Positions 46,261-57,759 of a DNA stretch of 64,000 nucleotides are shown one piece after another. Position 1 is the stretch's first letter. Every line of letters begins with the position of its first letter. The DNA is from Lactuca virosa (lineage: Eukaryota > Streptophyta > Magnoliopsida > Asterales > Asteraceae), in NCBI GenBank assembly GCA_928212115.1, contig CAKMRJ010005634.1, forward strand, positions 125,322,903 through 125,386,902, read 5' to 3'. Made by a program: the position numbers and the translations under genes. The notes below the pieces were generated by a model that worked only from the letters and a program-made list of their open reading frames with translations, had not been told where the DNA came from and ran no database searches.

Positions 46261-49200
46261 ATGGCAAGCAACAACAATAATTCTGCAACTCAGCCTCTGA
46301 TTCCAGTCTTCAAAGGAGAAAAATATCATTTGTGGAGTCTAAAAATGAAGACTTTGTTCAAATCCCATGACCTTTGGGAATTGGTGGAAAACGGATACAT
46401 AGAGCCAACTCCAGCACCGGCTCAACCAGATCAACCGTTGCGGGACACTCGTAAGAAGGATGCAAAGGCTCTTCTATACATCCAATCAGCGTTGGATGAT
46501 GAAATATTTCCTCGTATTGCTGTAGCATTAACATCCACGGAGGCATGGGAAAATTTGAAGCAAGAATATGTGGGTGATAAAAAGGTAATCACTGTGAAAC
46601 TTCAATCACTTCGTCGTGAATTTGAAACTTTGGTTATGAAAAAAAAGGAATATGTGCAAGTATTTCTTTCTATAGTATCTGGACTTGTCGGTCACATGAA
46701 AACTTATGGTGAAAATGCTAGTGAAGAAACAATAGTAAGCAAAGTCCTACGAAGCCTGACCAAGGAATTTAATCATGTTGTTGTCGCGATTGAAGAATCT
46801 AAGGACCTATCAACTTACATGTTTGATGATTTGATGAGTTCTTTGATTGCACACGAAGAAAGGTTAAACATGGGCAGCGAAAAAAGTGATGAGAAAGCAT
46901 TCCAAGTAAGAGGCAATTCCTCTAAAGGGAGGCCAGAAAAATCTGGTGGTTCTTCCGGTGGTCGTGGCCAAGGAAGAGGCACTTTTCAAGGTCATGGTCG
47001 TGGAAGAGGAAGAGGAAACTTTGCAGATCAACGTTACCAAAAGAGCAACTTGCATTGTCGGTATTGTAATAGGTCTGGACATGTTGAAGCTGATTGTTGG
47101 ACCAAGCAAAAAGATGAAAATAAAGCTAACTTTACTGAAAAGGTGGAAGAAGAAGGTAGGTTATTTATGACTATGTCTACAGCTACTAATGTTTCAAATT
47201 GTGTGTGGTATATAGACAGTGGATGCTCGAATCACATGCCTGGTTCAAGATCTTCATTCCGGGATCTTGATGAAACAAAGAAAAGTGAAGTCCGACTTGG
47301 GAATGACCGAAAGATTGAAGTTAAAGGCGAAGGTACAATTATTATCGAAACCATGCAAGGTAATACTAAAGTTCTTCATGTTGTTCAATTTGTACCAAGT
47401 TTAGCATATAACTTACTGAGTGTTGGACAGCTAATGAGAAGTGGACATCGTGTGGTATTTGATGATGACACGTGTTCCATAATTAACAAGAAATCTAGGC
47501 AGCCTATGGCTATTGTCCAAATGACTCAAAATCAAGTGTTCCCTCTCGATGTTACAAAAGATTATAAAGCCTTAACAGTTAGTTGTGATAATGAGGCCAG
47601 GCTTTGGCATCTACGATATGGACATTTGAATGTAAATGGGCTGAGATTGCTAAGCAGAAAGGAGATGGTTTTCGGGCTGCCAAATATTGGTGAAGTTGGT
47701 TTTTGTGAGGGGTGTGTTTATGGGAAACAAAGCATAAAGTCGTTTCCTGTTGCAAGTTCTTGGAGAGCTTCAGATTGTCTAGAACTTGTACATGCTGACT
47801 TGTGTGGTCCTATGAAAGCTGAGACATTTAGCGGAAGTCGGTATTTTTTCTTGCTTACCGATGATTTCAGTCGTATGAGTTGGGTTTATTTCCTAAAACT
47901 CAAGTCAAAAGCCTTTGAGTGTTTCAAGAATTTCAAAGCACTTGTGGAGAAACAAAGTGGCAGGAACATCAAGGCTCTCAGAAGTGATCGTGGTGGCGAG
48001 TTTTTGTCTAATGAGTTTAATGATTTTTGTGATAAATATGGCATTTACAGACAATTAACAGCACCAGAAACACCCCAACAAAACGATGTAGCAGAGAGGA
48101 AAAATAGAACAGTAGAAGAAATGGCAAGAAGCATGATGAAAGCGAAAGGACTGTCTGATCAGTTTTGGGGAGAGGCTGTTGCAACCGCCGTGTATATTCT
48201 AAATATCTCTCCAACTAGAGCTGTTATGAATCGCACACCATATGAAGCTTGGACAGGTAGAAAACCCACAGTAAACCACTTAAAAGTCTTTGGTTGTATA
48301 GCATATGCTTTGGTAAATTCTCTTTCAAAACTTGATGTAAAATCTCTAAAATGTATTTTCATTGGGTATAGTCCTCAATCCAAAGCATATCGTTTATATA
48401 ACCCTCTTAGTGGAAAAGTGATAATAAGTAGGAATGTTGAGTTTAATGAAGAAGCAAGGTGGATACCTAATAGCCAAAAAGAAAGAGACCAGGTTATAAA
48501 CTTTGAAGATATACCATCCACAAGTTCAGGAGATAATGCAGAAATACCCCAGGGTGATCAAGGCTCTACAAGTTCAGATTCTTCAAGTTCAGATTCTGAT
48601 AATGACAATTCATCAAATAATCCACCACCGAGAGACACTTATGATGATACACCGAAGAAGTTCAAATATGTGGCTGATGTTTACAACTCCTGTACATTTG
48701 CCTTGTATGCAACAGATCCAACCGATTATAAAGAAGTTGTTCAGCAACTTGAGTGGCAGAAAGCTATGAAAGAAGAAATACAAGCCATTGAAAGAAACTC
48801 AACATGGGAGTTGGTTGATGTTCCAAAAGACAAGAATGTTGTAGGACTTAAGTGGGTATATCGAACAAAGTATAATGCTGATGGAAGTCTTTAAAAGCAC
48901 AAAGCTCGTCTTGTTGCGAAAGGGTATTCACAATAATACGGTATAGACTATGAGGAAACGTTTTCCCCCGTGGCTAGATTCGAGACAGTGAGAATTATTA
49001 TAGCATTGGCTACACAGTTTCAACTACCTGTTTTTCAATTTGATGTGAAGTCCGCCTTCTTGAATGGTGAGTTAAATGAAGAAGTGTATGTAGCTCAACC
49101 TCAAGGATTTGTTGTTAAAGATGTTGAAAATAAAGCCTACAAGTTGCGAAAGGCTTTGTACAGTTTGAAGCAGGCTCCGCGTGCGTGGTACAGTAAGATT

Positions 49201-50265
49201 GATTCTTTCTTTCAAGAAAACGGATTCAAAAGAAGTGAGAATGAGCCCACTCTTTACCTCAAGCAACAAGGTAATAGAGAATTCTTGTTAGTTTGTCTTT
49301 ACGTGGATGATATCATCTATATGGGGTCATCTAAGTCCTTAATTGATGATTTTAAATCTTGCATGATGAGCACATTTGAGATAACAGATTTAGGGTTGTT
49401 AAAATATTTTCTTGGGCTTGAAGTGCTGCAAAGAAAAGATGGAATTTTTGTATGTCAAAAGAAGTATGCTACAGACCTGCTCAAAAAGTTCAATGTGGCT
49501 GGTGGTAAAGTATCAACAACACCAATGAACATCAATGACAAGCTACATCATGAAGATGGATCCGATAAAGCAAACTCAAGTGTGTTTAGAAGTCTAGTTG
49601 GTGGTCTGAACTACCTGACACATAGTAGACCAGGCATTTCTTTTCCTGTTAGTGTAGTATCAAGGTTTCTTCACAGCCCTACAAAGTTGCATCTTGGTGT
49701 AGCCAAGAGGATTCTTCATTATGTAGCAGGTACCAAGAATTATGGCATCTGGTATTCAAGAGTTTCTGAATTTAGGCTGGTAGGCTTCAGCGATAGTGAT
49801 TGGGTTGGGTGCTTAGATGATCGCAAAAGCACATCAGGTAATGTTTTCAGCTTTGGTTCCAGAGTTGTAACATGGAGTTCTGAGAAGCAAGATACAGTGG
49901 CTCTATCGTCATCAGAAGCCGAGTACATAGCAGCAAACGCAGCAGCTTGACAAGCCTTATGGCTTCGAAAAATTCTTGTTGATTTGTGTGTTGAGCAAGA
50001 AGATGCAACAGAGGTATTTTGTGATAACAGATCAGCCATTGCAATGGCCAAGAACCCTGCTTTCCATGCTCGTACGAAGCATATAGATGTGCAATACCAT
50101 TTTATTCGCAAGTTGATCATTGATGGAAAGATTAAACTGAGTTTTTGTGGGACAAATGAGCAAACAGCAGATATATTCACTAAATCTCTTCCTCAAGCCA
50201 AACATGAGTTCTTTAGAATGCAGCTCGGAGTATGCAACTTTGAATCAAGGGGGAGTGTTGGTTAA
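46261..50265 (+). pseudogene. Copia gag-pol polyprotein, one frame with three nonsense codons
   Basis: Starts at ATG 46261 (MASNNNNSATQPLIPVFKG). Gag with a Gly/Arg-rich stretch (46920-47030) and zinc knuckle CRYCNRSGHVEADC at about residue 264. Protease WYIDSGCSNHM at about residue 316. Integrase zinc motif (LRYGHLNVNGLRLL with CEGCVYGKQ) and core words HADLCGP, RSDRGGEF and PQQNDVAERKNR; the last usually has G rather than D before VAERKNR. RT words GIDYEETFSPVARFETVR and CLYVDDIIYMGS. RNase H FSDSDWVGCLDDRKSTSG, SSSEAEYIAA and ARTKHIDVQYHFIRK. Stops: TAA at 48892 and 48934 (both in the RT N-terminal region) and TGA at 49948 (RNase H). There are no frameshifts. The terminal TAA at 50263 lies inside the 3' LTR. 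Confidence 0.92.
50244..50255 (+). promoter_or_regulatory. Polypurine tract
   Basis: ATCAAGGGGGAG directly before the 3' LTR, inside the last codons of the polyprotein. Confidence 0.85.
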
Positions 50266-50480
50266 TTGATTCAAATAATCATTGCCATGTGTCTTTAATT
50301 ACTGCATTAGTAGAGTCTTAAATGTTGTTTTTCAGTTACAAAAGTCAAGAGTCCTAGTCTGTCTTTTTATCTTTCTTTCAGTTCATGTTTTTGTTTCCTA
50401 TTTAAGCTCTGTAATTTCTCAGTTTTAAATGGCGGTGAAATATATTATCCTTTTTTCTCTTCTCCTATTTACATACAACA
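50256..50480 (+). repeat. 3' LTR of the 4.5-kb copia element
   Basis: 225 bp, TGTTGGTTAATTG to TACAACA, then ATAAA. It carries a 2-bp TA insertion relative to the 5' LTR. Confidence 0.95.
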
Positions 50481-50639
50481 ATAAATTCAATTCATAATCT
50501 TGAATTTTGGCCTATTTACTATAATATTTTAGTTAAAAATAATAAAAATATCATCATATAGGCACCTAGATTCCAAAAGAGAGCCATCTGGAATCAATGC
50601 GACATCACATTCACAATCTTGTCATTGTACTCGGACGTA

Positions 50640-51806
50640 CAAGTTGTAATGCATGTGCTCTCAGACTACATTCTTGCACCTGTGCATAAAGAAATATCGA
50701 CTTAATATAGAAAGTCTCGGTCATTTTACAAATCTGTCCTCATTTACCTTTTTTTCTTTCCATTTTCATATAAACCCTTCATAGGAAAAAAGAAAACCAC
50801 TGACAAGACTTGCCTCAAAGAGTGTTGATGTTAAAAATAGATCCTTGCATTGATCAAGCAAAAGCATTCGCCTTTTGTTGTTTGTTAAAATTCAAATGCC
50901 AAAAAAGTCACATTCTCCACCTGTTATAAAAACCGTTTTAATAAAAGGTTTCATGTAGAAAAAAAAGTTGAAAAAAGAAAGATTCATAGAGTTAGATGTT
51001 CCAATTCACCTTAGTTACTAAAGAGCATATGGAGACTGATATTTTTTGCATCACATCAACAACTGCTCCAGAACTGGTATTCTCTGCATCACATCAACAT
51101 CTGCCTGTAAAATCAATGAGTGTAACAAATATTTTTTATAGTTTTACTTTTGAAGATCATTAAGATTTGAAGATCATACCTTTGCACCACATAAAACTGG
51201 AAGACAGAGAGAGCTAGACTCCAGAACCTTAATAGCCCCACATAAGAAGATGGAGTGATCCTTTTCATTTTGATCCCATTCATCCAAATATGGCATCTCC
51301 ATTTGTCAGAAACATACAATCAGAATTAAGAACACTATTTTATATTAAAAATAGGGGAAAATCAATAACAAAATGAAAGTGACAATGAAGTGAATTGACA
51401 TTCTAACTTGTTTCTTGAGGATAGAGTGCAACTTCAAGTCCTGATTCAGCTGTTGTATCTATAATCTTTTCGATATGACAGAATGCCACATCTTTGAGAT
51501 AGTCACGCATGCGTTATACAGACTTTTCTGAAAGAAATTGTAATTGTTTCAGATACAAGGTACATAACGGATAACTGTATGATATCTTTATGCTGGCGAA
51601 GATCAATTGAAAACTCCAATTTGGTGGTTGTTACTGTGAGCAGTTGCTTGCAGGACAACCATGGCAGCATCTACTTTCGCATTTGCAAACCGCCATTGCA
51701 AATGTTTGTTATGAAACAGTCTTAACGCATGTGCATCAACAAGCTTGTTCTCTCCCACATTCCCTTTCCTTGCATCAGCAGAAAAGTTGAAAAAAGAAGG
51801 TTATAT
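50640..51806 (-). pseudogene. Captured fragment of a QWRF-domain (AUGMIN subunit 8-like) gene
   Basis: Minus strand, right to left. SFFNFSADARKGNVGENKLV, then DAHALRLFHNKHLQWRFANA with the diagnostic QWRF motif (about 51800-51600). Then ISKMWHSVISKRL and QQLNQDLKLHSILKKQ (about 51530-51410). Then MPYLDEWDQNEKDHSIFLCG and AIKVLESSSLCLPVLCGAK before a GTATGA donor (51300-51181). Then ADVDVMQ (about 51110), a LLDQCKDLFLTSTLFEASLV piece (about 50860) and VQECSLRAHALQL after a GCACAG acceptor (about 50683). The order matches plant QWRF proteins, which include microtubule-associated augmin subunit 8. Introns are retained, and frameshifts and stops break the exons. A captured pseudogene. Confidence 0.82.
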
Positions 51807-52712
51807 GAGATTTGTTTGGCTTCTGCAGTTCATAACGAGGTTTTATGAGATTTTTTTGGTGGATTCATCTGACTCGATCTGTTCTTGAACCCTAACTTCA
51901 TGAAATTCGTTTGTGAAGTCTGGAGTATTAGTTTTGGCATGAAATCAATTATTAATGATCTAATGATGTTACAAATCATGGTAAAATGTGGCGAAGAAAC
52001 ATTGGAAAGAAACAACATATACCTTTATTGGAAAGAAACATGTTCGTAGGAGGTAAGATGTCGAACCCTAGAATGCTGAAGAACATGTTAAACGCTAGAA
52101 TGGTCACGAATGGTTGAAGAAATATGATGTAGGAGGTAAGATGTCGAGATATGGATTAAGCTTGTCGAACCCTAGAAGGAATCACCGACTCTTAGCAACT
52201 CTTCTGGAAGTGAAAGCTATGGCAGCCGCACCTCACACACAATGTGTGTGTGTCTTTTTCCTCCTCTTTTACGTTCTATGTGTCTTTGTTCGTAACTCGA
52301 AAAGAAATGGAGAGAAATCACTAACTCTTCTGCAAGTGAAATTTGTGTCTTGTTTTGTCCTTCGATCATGAGAGAGAAATGGAGAGAAATTAAGCTAGAT
52401 AGGGTTGCAGGATGATCGAAAAGAAAAAAAAGCCCTAGTTAATGTCCTGCGATTTTGTGGAATATAGTATATGGTCGACCCGCATTTGCAAAAATTATAA
52501 AGCGACATCAATCTACACGACGCCCATTTTATGTAAGGTGCCCTCCGTGTTTTTTTTATTAGACACTAATTTTAGGGCACGCAAAAATGCGTGTCCTAAA
52601 TCCTTTAAATTTTAGGAGAGATGACATTATTTTTACGTCACACACTTTTGCGTAACGTAAATCCGTGCATGTCATAAATTGTGTGTCGTTAAAGGCCTGT
52701 TTTCTAGTAGTG
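51807..52712. other. Right part of the CACTA element
   Basis: 51807-52470 has no recognised gene; two 18-20-bp words (GTAGGAGGTAAGATGTCGA-type) repeat at 52047 and 52129. 52490-52690 carries ACGTCACACACTTTTGCGT and TGCGTGTCCTAAA subterminal words, and the terminal repeat ends TAGTAGTG at 52712. Confidence 0.6.
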
Positions 52713-52715
52713 CTT

Positions 52716-53342
52716 CCAATGTCCCTTCTCTTGACAGTAAAGACATACAAACTCTTTGGGAATGGTACATGGGACTGTCACAGACTTAGTCTTTCTCTTT
52801 ACCATTTGGTCAACCGGGTTGACCATGGCCAATCCCTTTCCATTGGGAAGAGAAAACTTTTTCGGACTTCCAATGTTACCTTGAGAGGCATACCTTCCAA
52901 TCAAATTTGCTTGACCATTGCGCCAAATCATTGCTAATTCAGCAGCAACAAGCAAATAAGAAAGGTCTATCAGGGTCATGTCGTGATCTGTCACATAGTA
53001 GTCTTTAATGAACTAACTATATGACTCAGGAAGTGACTTAAGAACCCAGTCAATAGCCAACTTCCTTGGGACATCGACACCCAACACTCTCAGCTTGTGG
53101 ATGTGTGACTTCATTCCTAAGACATGAGTGCACACAGGTCTTCCATATTTATGTTTCATTGCAAGCAGGGCTTGAGTGATCTTGAACTTTTCAAGTCTTC
53201 GAGCTTTTGGGTCAGGGAGAATAATTGGAGGGGGTGGAGGAAGAGAAGTATGATTTCCATGATCCAATCGCGGGACATCATCTTCATTAGGAAATCTTGT
53301 TCCAAGAGATTTGGGAAGATAATAATTGTCTGAACCAGACAT
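52716..53342 (-). pseudogene. Gag N-terminal part of the minus-strand copia element
   Basis: Minus-strand ATG at 53342 (MSGSDNYYLPKSLGTRFPNE). The frame contains ARRLEKFKITQALLAMKHKY and HVLGMKSHIHKLRVLGVDVP, has one TAG at 53013-53015, continues with DLSYLLVAAELAMIWRNGQA, and ends in the knuckle start CLYCQEKGHWK where the CACTA element entered. It lacks the two frameshifts of the + strand copy, so the two copies were damaged independently. Confidence 0.85.
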
Positions 53343-54867
53343 CTACAATGGGAGAAATTCAAGTTAGTTGATTTAAGTCCTTAATATAACACCCAATATG
53401 AAATATTAAGGCTAGGACCCAACACAATATTCTACAATGAAAAACGAAATAATTTATTAGGTTTTAATTGGATTTGAAACTCCTAGATCTTTTGATATTC
53501 ATTGAACTTTTCAATGGCATGTTTCAATATCGATTGTGCCCTCTCAAGTTTGTGACTGGGATGCCGAGGATCACAAACAAGGTGTGAATAACCATGCAAA
53601 TATACTTGGTACTCTTAATTTTTATCACCTAATCGATGTGCTGGTTAACCACACGTACTCCACCGATCTATGATAAACCTTAAGCCACCCTTTGCCAACC
53701 TTGTTAAATCCAAGTTAGTGTGCCGGTTAACCACACACGCTCCACTAACGACTTAAGCAAGGTGCAAAGTGTAATTTCATGGGTTAGCACCAAATTCACA
53801 TTTTCCTAAGTAACTAAGATTGGGAATTTATAAGTGTTTAGTTACTTAGTATTTATCATTATACTTTTAATGAAAGGAGAATTAGAGTCCCGTCAAACTC
53901 GTTCGGCTAACGATCCTCCACCAGTCAAGGAAGCGGTGGGTGAGAGTGGACACCCATTAAACTGTCATTTTATAGGCAGTAACCTTATACCCCCCTTATA
54001 GACCGGCTTCGTGAATGAGGTCTACTAACGGTAAGACTGACTTTGTTCTTATACATATATATATAACTATTAACTATTAATATAATAATAGTATAAGGGT
54101 TGAATTTTAACTTTTAAAATTCTATGGGTTTAACTTGGAATTAAAGTATTCATGAGGGGAAACTTTACAAATTCCAAAACTTGAGGGCAAGTTTTCAACA
54201 ATTCAAAAACTTTTCAGTTTCATTACTTATGAGTTTGAAGTAGTTTTAATGAAAAACTCTTCAAGTTCCATAATTTGAGGACAAGTTATGGAAGACTTTA
54301 AAGCATTAAAAAAATGAGACTCTTCATTTTATAAGTTATGGAAATCTTATGAGTTTTAAAAATCATAAATGTGACTTTTCATATAACTTGAGGACAAGTT
54401 ACAAAAACACATATTATGAACAACTTTTAGATCAATTTGGATTGAAAACATATTATCACATAACTTTTCTATTAATCTAAATCAACTCATAAGAACAAGA
54501 TAATTCAAATCAAACAATTTTCATGAAATTAGCCTAACCATTAAACTAATACAAAACATGAATCTATTAACAGTTATCTTTGAAATTGGATTAGCATGAA
54601 CATTAACACATCAAAAACAGGTTTACAAGTTCAAAACCAGCTTAGGGTAATGTTCCTAGTCCAATTCCAGCCAAAAAACTCGAATATATGTTGTCAGGGG
54701 TCCAACTCGTTGAGTGCATGAACCAACTCGACGATTTGGATGAATTTGCACATGGACTTGTCGAGTCCCTTAATGGACTCGTCGATTCCCCTGTCCAGAC
54801 AGCAAAAAATCGATTTTTCCAGCTTTTTCCAGCAAATTGCATCAAGTATAATTGAAAACAAGCCTAG
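53343..54867 (-). other. Leader of the minus-strand copia element
   Basis: Homologous to 16302-17805 in reverse. It holds the counterpart hairpins (class B at 53548-53578; class A at about 53634-53686 and 53699-53762) and keeps the CCCATTGTAG stretch right before the gag ATG. One class B hairpin present in the other copy is absent here. No ORF. Confidence 0.7.
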
Positions 54868-54879
54868 GCTTTGATACCA
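54868..54879 (-). promoter_or_regulatory. Primer binding site of the minus-strand copia element
   Basis: Reads TGGTATCAAAGC on the minus strand next to the 5' LTR, one mismatch from the Met-type site TGGTATCAGAGC. Confidence 0.8.
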
Positions 54880-54880
54880 C

Positions 54881-55369
54881 GGATGGGTTTTGAGCATTCT
54901 AACACTCCTATGGTGTACATGCAACCCTATAAACCTTGGATCTATGTTTTCTCTATTATACATGCAAATATTCAATATTCCAAGGTTTCATCCTAACTAG
55001 CATAATATGAAGTATATACAATACAAGAACCTAGTGGAATGACATACCTTTTGATGGAGCTTGTGGTCTTGAACCTTTAAGAGCTTAGTGCCCCAAGTGT
55101 TGCACCTCAAATGGTTCACACAACACCAAGAACCCTTGGAATAACTTGAGAATAAGGATACTTTCACCAAAAACGGTTTTTGCCTTCTTGTGTACACACA
55201 CTAGTGCCCATTTCATGAACTAGAGACCTCTTTATATAGTGTGAAGGATTAGGGTTACATTCATGTAAACCCTAATACCCATGACCTTTCATTTCCATAG
55301 GATCCATGGCTTAAACACTCCATGGACTATCCATGAAAGCTTATCCCAACCTAAATGAACTTGGCCCAT

Positions 55370-55439
<70 letters not shown>

Positions 55440-55688
55440 AGTCCATATTTAATTAGTTCCTTTTTTATCACTAAATTAATTCTAAATTAATTCTTGATCA
55501 ATACTAATTAAATAATATGATTCCATATTAATATATTAGAACTTATAATATATTAATATAAATCATAAGTATCATTTTTCTCATTTTGTCTATCCAATTG
55601 TTCCGATGCCATGCAACCCAAATGGACCATGCCAAATCGGGTCAAGTACATACCAATCATAGTTATGGACTTGGACACTAATCCAACA
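54881..55688 (-). repeat. 5' LTR of the minus-strand copia element
   Basis: 808 bp, TGTTGGATTAGTG (minus strand) to AAAACCCATC. It includes a 66-bp TA microsatellite (55372-55437), only about 12 bp long in the 3' LTR. Target duplication GTTGC follows at 55689-55693. Confidence 0.92.
55372..55437. repeat. TA microsatellite in the LTR
   Basis: A pure TA run of 66 bp. The matching site in the 3' LTR (about 38971-38982) has about six repeats. Confidence 0.95.
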
Positions 55689-56406
55689 GTTGCGTCACTA
55701 TTGGTTGTCCTTATGTGCTCTGAAGTGATGATGTGTTGTTGATGTTTTGCTGGAGCAAGGATGCACTACTAATGATCATGATGCGTCACTTGTGCATCAT
55801 GATGTGCCATTAGTAGGCATATGTTCATGGTACACCATTGTGGTTCTTGATGATCCACTCAAGTTGTGAGGTATGCTAGGGTGTTCAAGGTTGTCCAAGG
55901 TTACTATAAAGTTGAAGGTACTCGATGTGGATGCCCCAAATGGTATGATGTGTCGCTATGGTGGCAGATGCACTATCATGATGTACCATGGTGAATCCTG
56001 ATGAGCCATATTGGCTCCTGATGTCCATCATGTTTGTAGTTGATGCTTATGCAATGTATCTCAAGGTTGAAGGTTCTAGAAGCAGCTGCATGGCGTATTG
56101 TGATTGGTTGATACATTTCATGGGCCTATGGATTGATAGGTGTGGCCCATTAGGGTTTTAAGTCTGATCCCTAGTCTATAAATTGTGATGTCTGCTAGGT
56201 CATTGATGGGTCTTGTTCTTTGTATCTTGAATTCTAGTGAATAGGCGGATCTCTGTTGAATTGTACTTGTAACCTATGTTTGAGAACTCATGAATAAAAA
56301 ATACTCTCCTCTTACTCGTGGACGTAGGTCATTTTAACCGAACCACATAAATAATGTGTCTTTATATGCTTGTGGTTTCGTGTTTTATCCGCTTTAATTC
56401 CTAACA
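55689..56406 (+). other. Right flank of the copia insertion: end of an older LTR-like element
   Basis: Loosely repeated GATGTGCCAT/GATGCGTCAC words, then sequence of LTR type (ATTGTACTTGTAACCTATG, AATAAAAAATACTC, GTGGTTTCGTGTTTTATCC) ending CTAACA at 56406. It continues the sequence left of 32998. I could not find a start with a matching target duplication. Confidence 0.4.
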
Positions 56407-57759
56407 TAACTGTTTTCAACTTTTAAGAGAAAGTCATACGACAACTATGAATAATATTTTTTTACGATAGAGATAAGTTCTTTTGACACGATCAAGGTGC
56501 TTGTCATCCAATACCATACGGTTACATTGGTCTCAGGCTCCTTGGTTGAAGACGTTAAAATGCCAACAACGTCTCCAACCATGTCCTTAGACTCATCAGT
56601 AAAACGACAAGACTATCAAGATGATGACAAGCTTATGAAATATATTCGTAAACTAGGTTATAACCCGTGGAAACCACGGTTGGTATATTTAAAAATTTTA
56701 TATAGATAAAAACAATTATTAAATGTAAAAAAAACCAAGATATTGTCGATTGTAAGTAATTATGAATTAATTTGTTAAGCAAAATAAACATAATAATGTA
56801 TTAGGATATGATTTTGTATTTTCAAATTTTGAATTGAATTTGATTTGTTACCAAAAAAAAGGAAATAATAAAAATCATAGAAAAATGCAACGTGTCAAAG
56901 AGACATTCTAAAAAACTGACACGTGTCATTTTTAGATTTCATTTATTAGAAGAGGTAGATGGTATTCTTGACATATATTTATGAAAGTAAAACTTAACTA
57001 GAAATACATTAGTTTATAAGTAATTTAGTCTTATTAATACTTCCGTCAAAGTTATTGTTATTTTTGTATATAAAAGTAAGCATACAATATAATGCCTCTA
57101 TATTTTATTTTCTCATCGTAATTTTTTAATTGTTTCAATAATAGGTTTGGTAGCCATACGTATTTATACATTTTTCTCTTACATAATTAATGAAATCACA
57201 TGTCATGGTTTATATGTGTATGGCATGGCATGCATGCAAACATTGGTGTTGTAGCCTACAAATCTAAATGGAATAAATTGAACATGTTGATTTTAATCAA
57301 ATTGGTCCACTTAATTTTATATCATACAATTTTATTTTAATAAATACATACATTAATAACGACACATACGGTTCATTTGAGATTACAGTGATCATTGAAC
57401 ATATACATATATTATTTCATAATGAGATAATTGGATGTAACATAATTTCTTAAGAATATAATTAGTTAATTACTCGTAAAAGTCACATTGTCGATTGAAG
57501 AAACTTTGTTTCTATTTGTTATCATAAATCTTTACTTTTTCTAAATTCATTATTATATGAGAACATAGGTAAATTTATATTTTTAATGGATTGGTATATT
57601 TGCATTTAGACAATTTCTTTAGTTTATTTTTTAAACATAAATAAAATATGGAATACACAATGTAAACATCAAAGCTGCGAACCCCAAATCAAATATAAAC
57701 AACCAAAAGATCATTCAAAAACAAACGAAAATGATAGTTTTTTTTTTTCCTTTTTTGAC
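56407..57759. other. AT-rich intergenic region downstream of the AIP2-like gene
   Basis: No recognised gene. An unnamed 70-codon open stretch at 56497-56709 matches nothing I know. GGTTATAACCCGTGGAAACC near 56655 looks like the edge of a small transposon, but no partner end was found. The 3' UTR of the AIP2-like gene should lie in the last few hundred bases. Confidence 0.45.

Larger units (their letters stand above)
45945..50480 (+). mobile_element. 4.5-kb Ty1/copia element, nearly intact
   Basis: LTRs of 223 bp (45945-46167) and 225 bp (50256-50480), TGTTGGTTAATTG to TACAACA. ATAAA target duplications at 45940-45944 and 50481-50485. Primer site TGGTATCAGAGC at 46169-46180. A single long frame encodes the whole gag-pol with only three stop codons. 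The LTRs differ at about four sites plus a 2-bp indel (roughly 1.8%). Size, short LTRs and gag opening resemble the Ale-type copia lineage (inference). It lies in the intron upstream of the callose synthase exon within the CACTA element. Confidence 0.95.
43268..52712. mobile_element. Non-autonomous CACTA (En/Spm) transposon carrying host gene fragments
   Basis: Terminal inverted repeats start CACTACTGCAAAACAGCC at the left and CACTACTAGAAAACAGGCC at the right (read inward). The 3-bp target duplication CTT lies at 43265-43267 and 52713-52715, as expected for this superfamily. Subterminal zones (43290-43500, 52500-52690) are full of direct and inverted ACGACACGCA/TGCGTGTCGT words, the usual transposase-binding repeats. 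There is no transposase ORF. Excluding the inserted copia element it is about 4.9 kb, and much of that is exon-intron fragments of three unrelated host genes, all on the minus strand. Confidence 0.9.
32999..55688 (-). mobile_element. Second copy of the 7.75-kb copia family, enlarged by nested insertions
   Basis: Target duplication GTTGC at 32994-32998 and 55689-55693 frames the element. Read on the minus strand, the 5' LTR is 54881-55688, the primer site lies at about 54868-54879, the leader at 53343-54867, gag from 53342, decayed pol from about 43180 down to 39245, and the 3' LTR at 39229-32999. Removing the gypsy insertion (33137-38611), the CACTA element (43268-52712) and their target duplications leaves about 7.76 kb, close to the 7.75 kb of the + strand copy. 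Its LTRs differ by roughly 3% in a compared 300-bp stretch, so it is older than that copy. Confidence 0.9.

Noticed and set aside
52114..52371. 85-codon + strand ORF near the right end of the CACTA element
   Set aside because: No recognisable domain and a low-complexity Cys/Val/Phe stretch; not enough to call a gene.
32573..56406. A possible older solo copia LTR from TGTTAAGTCCC at 32573 to CTAACA at 56406
   Set aside because: The bases outside (GTAAG and TAACT) do not match, and no second copy is present to confirm the ends.
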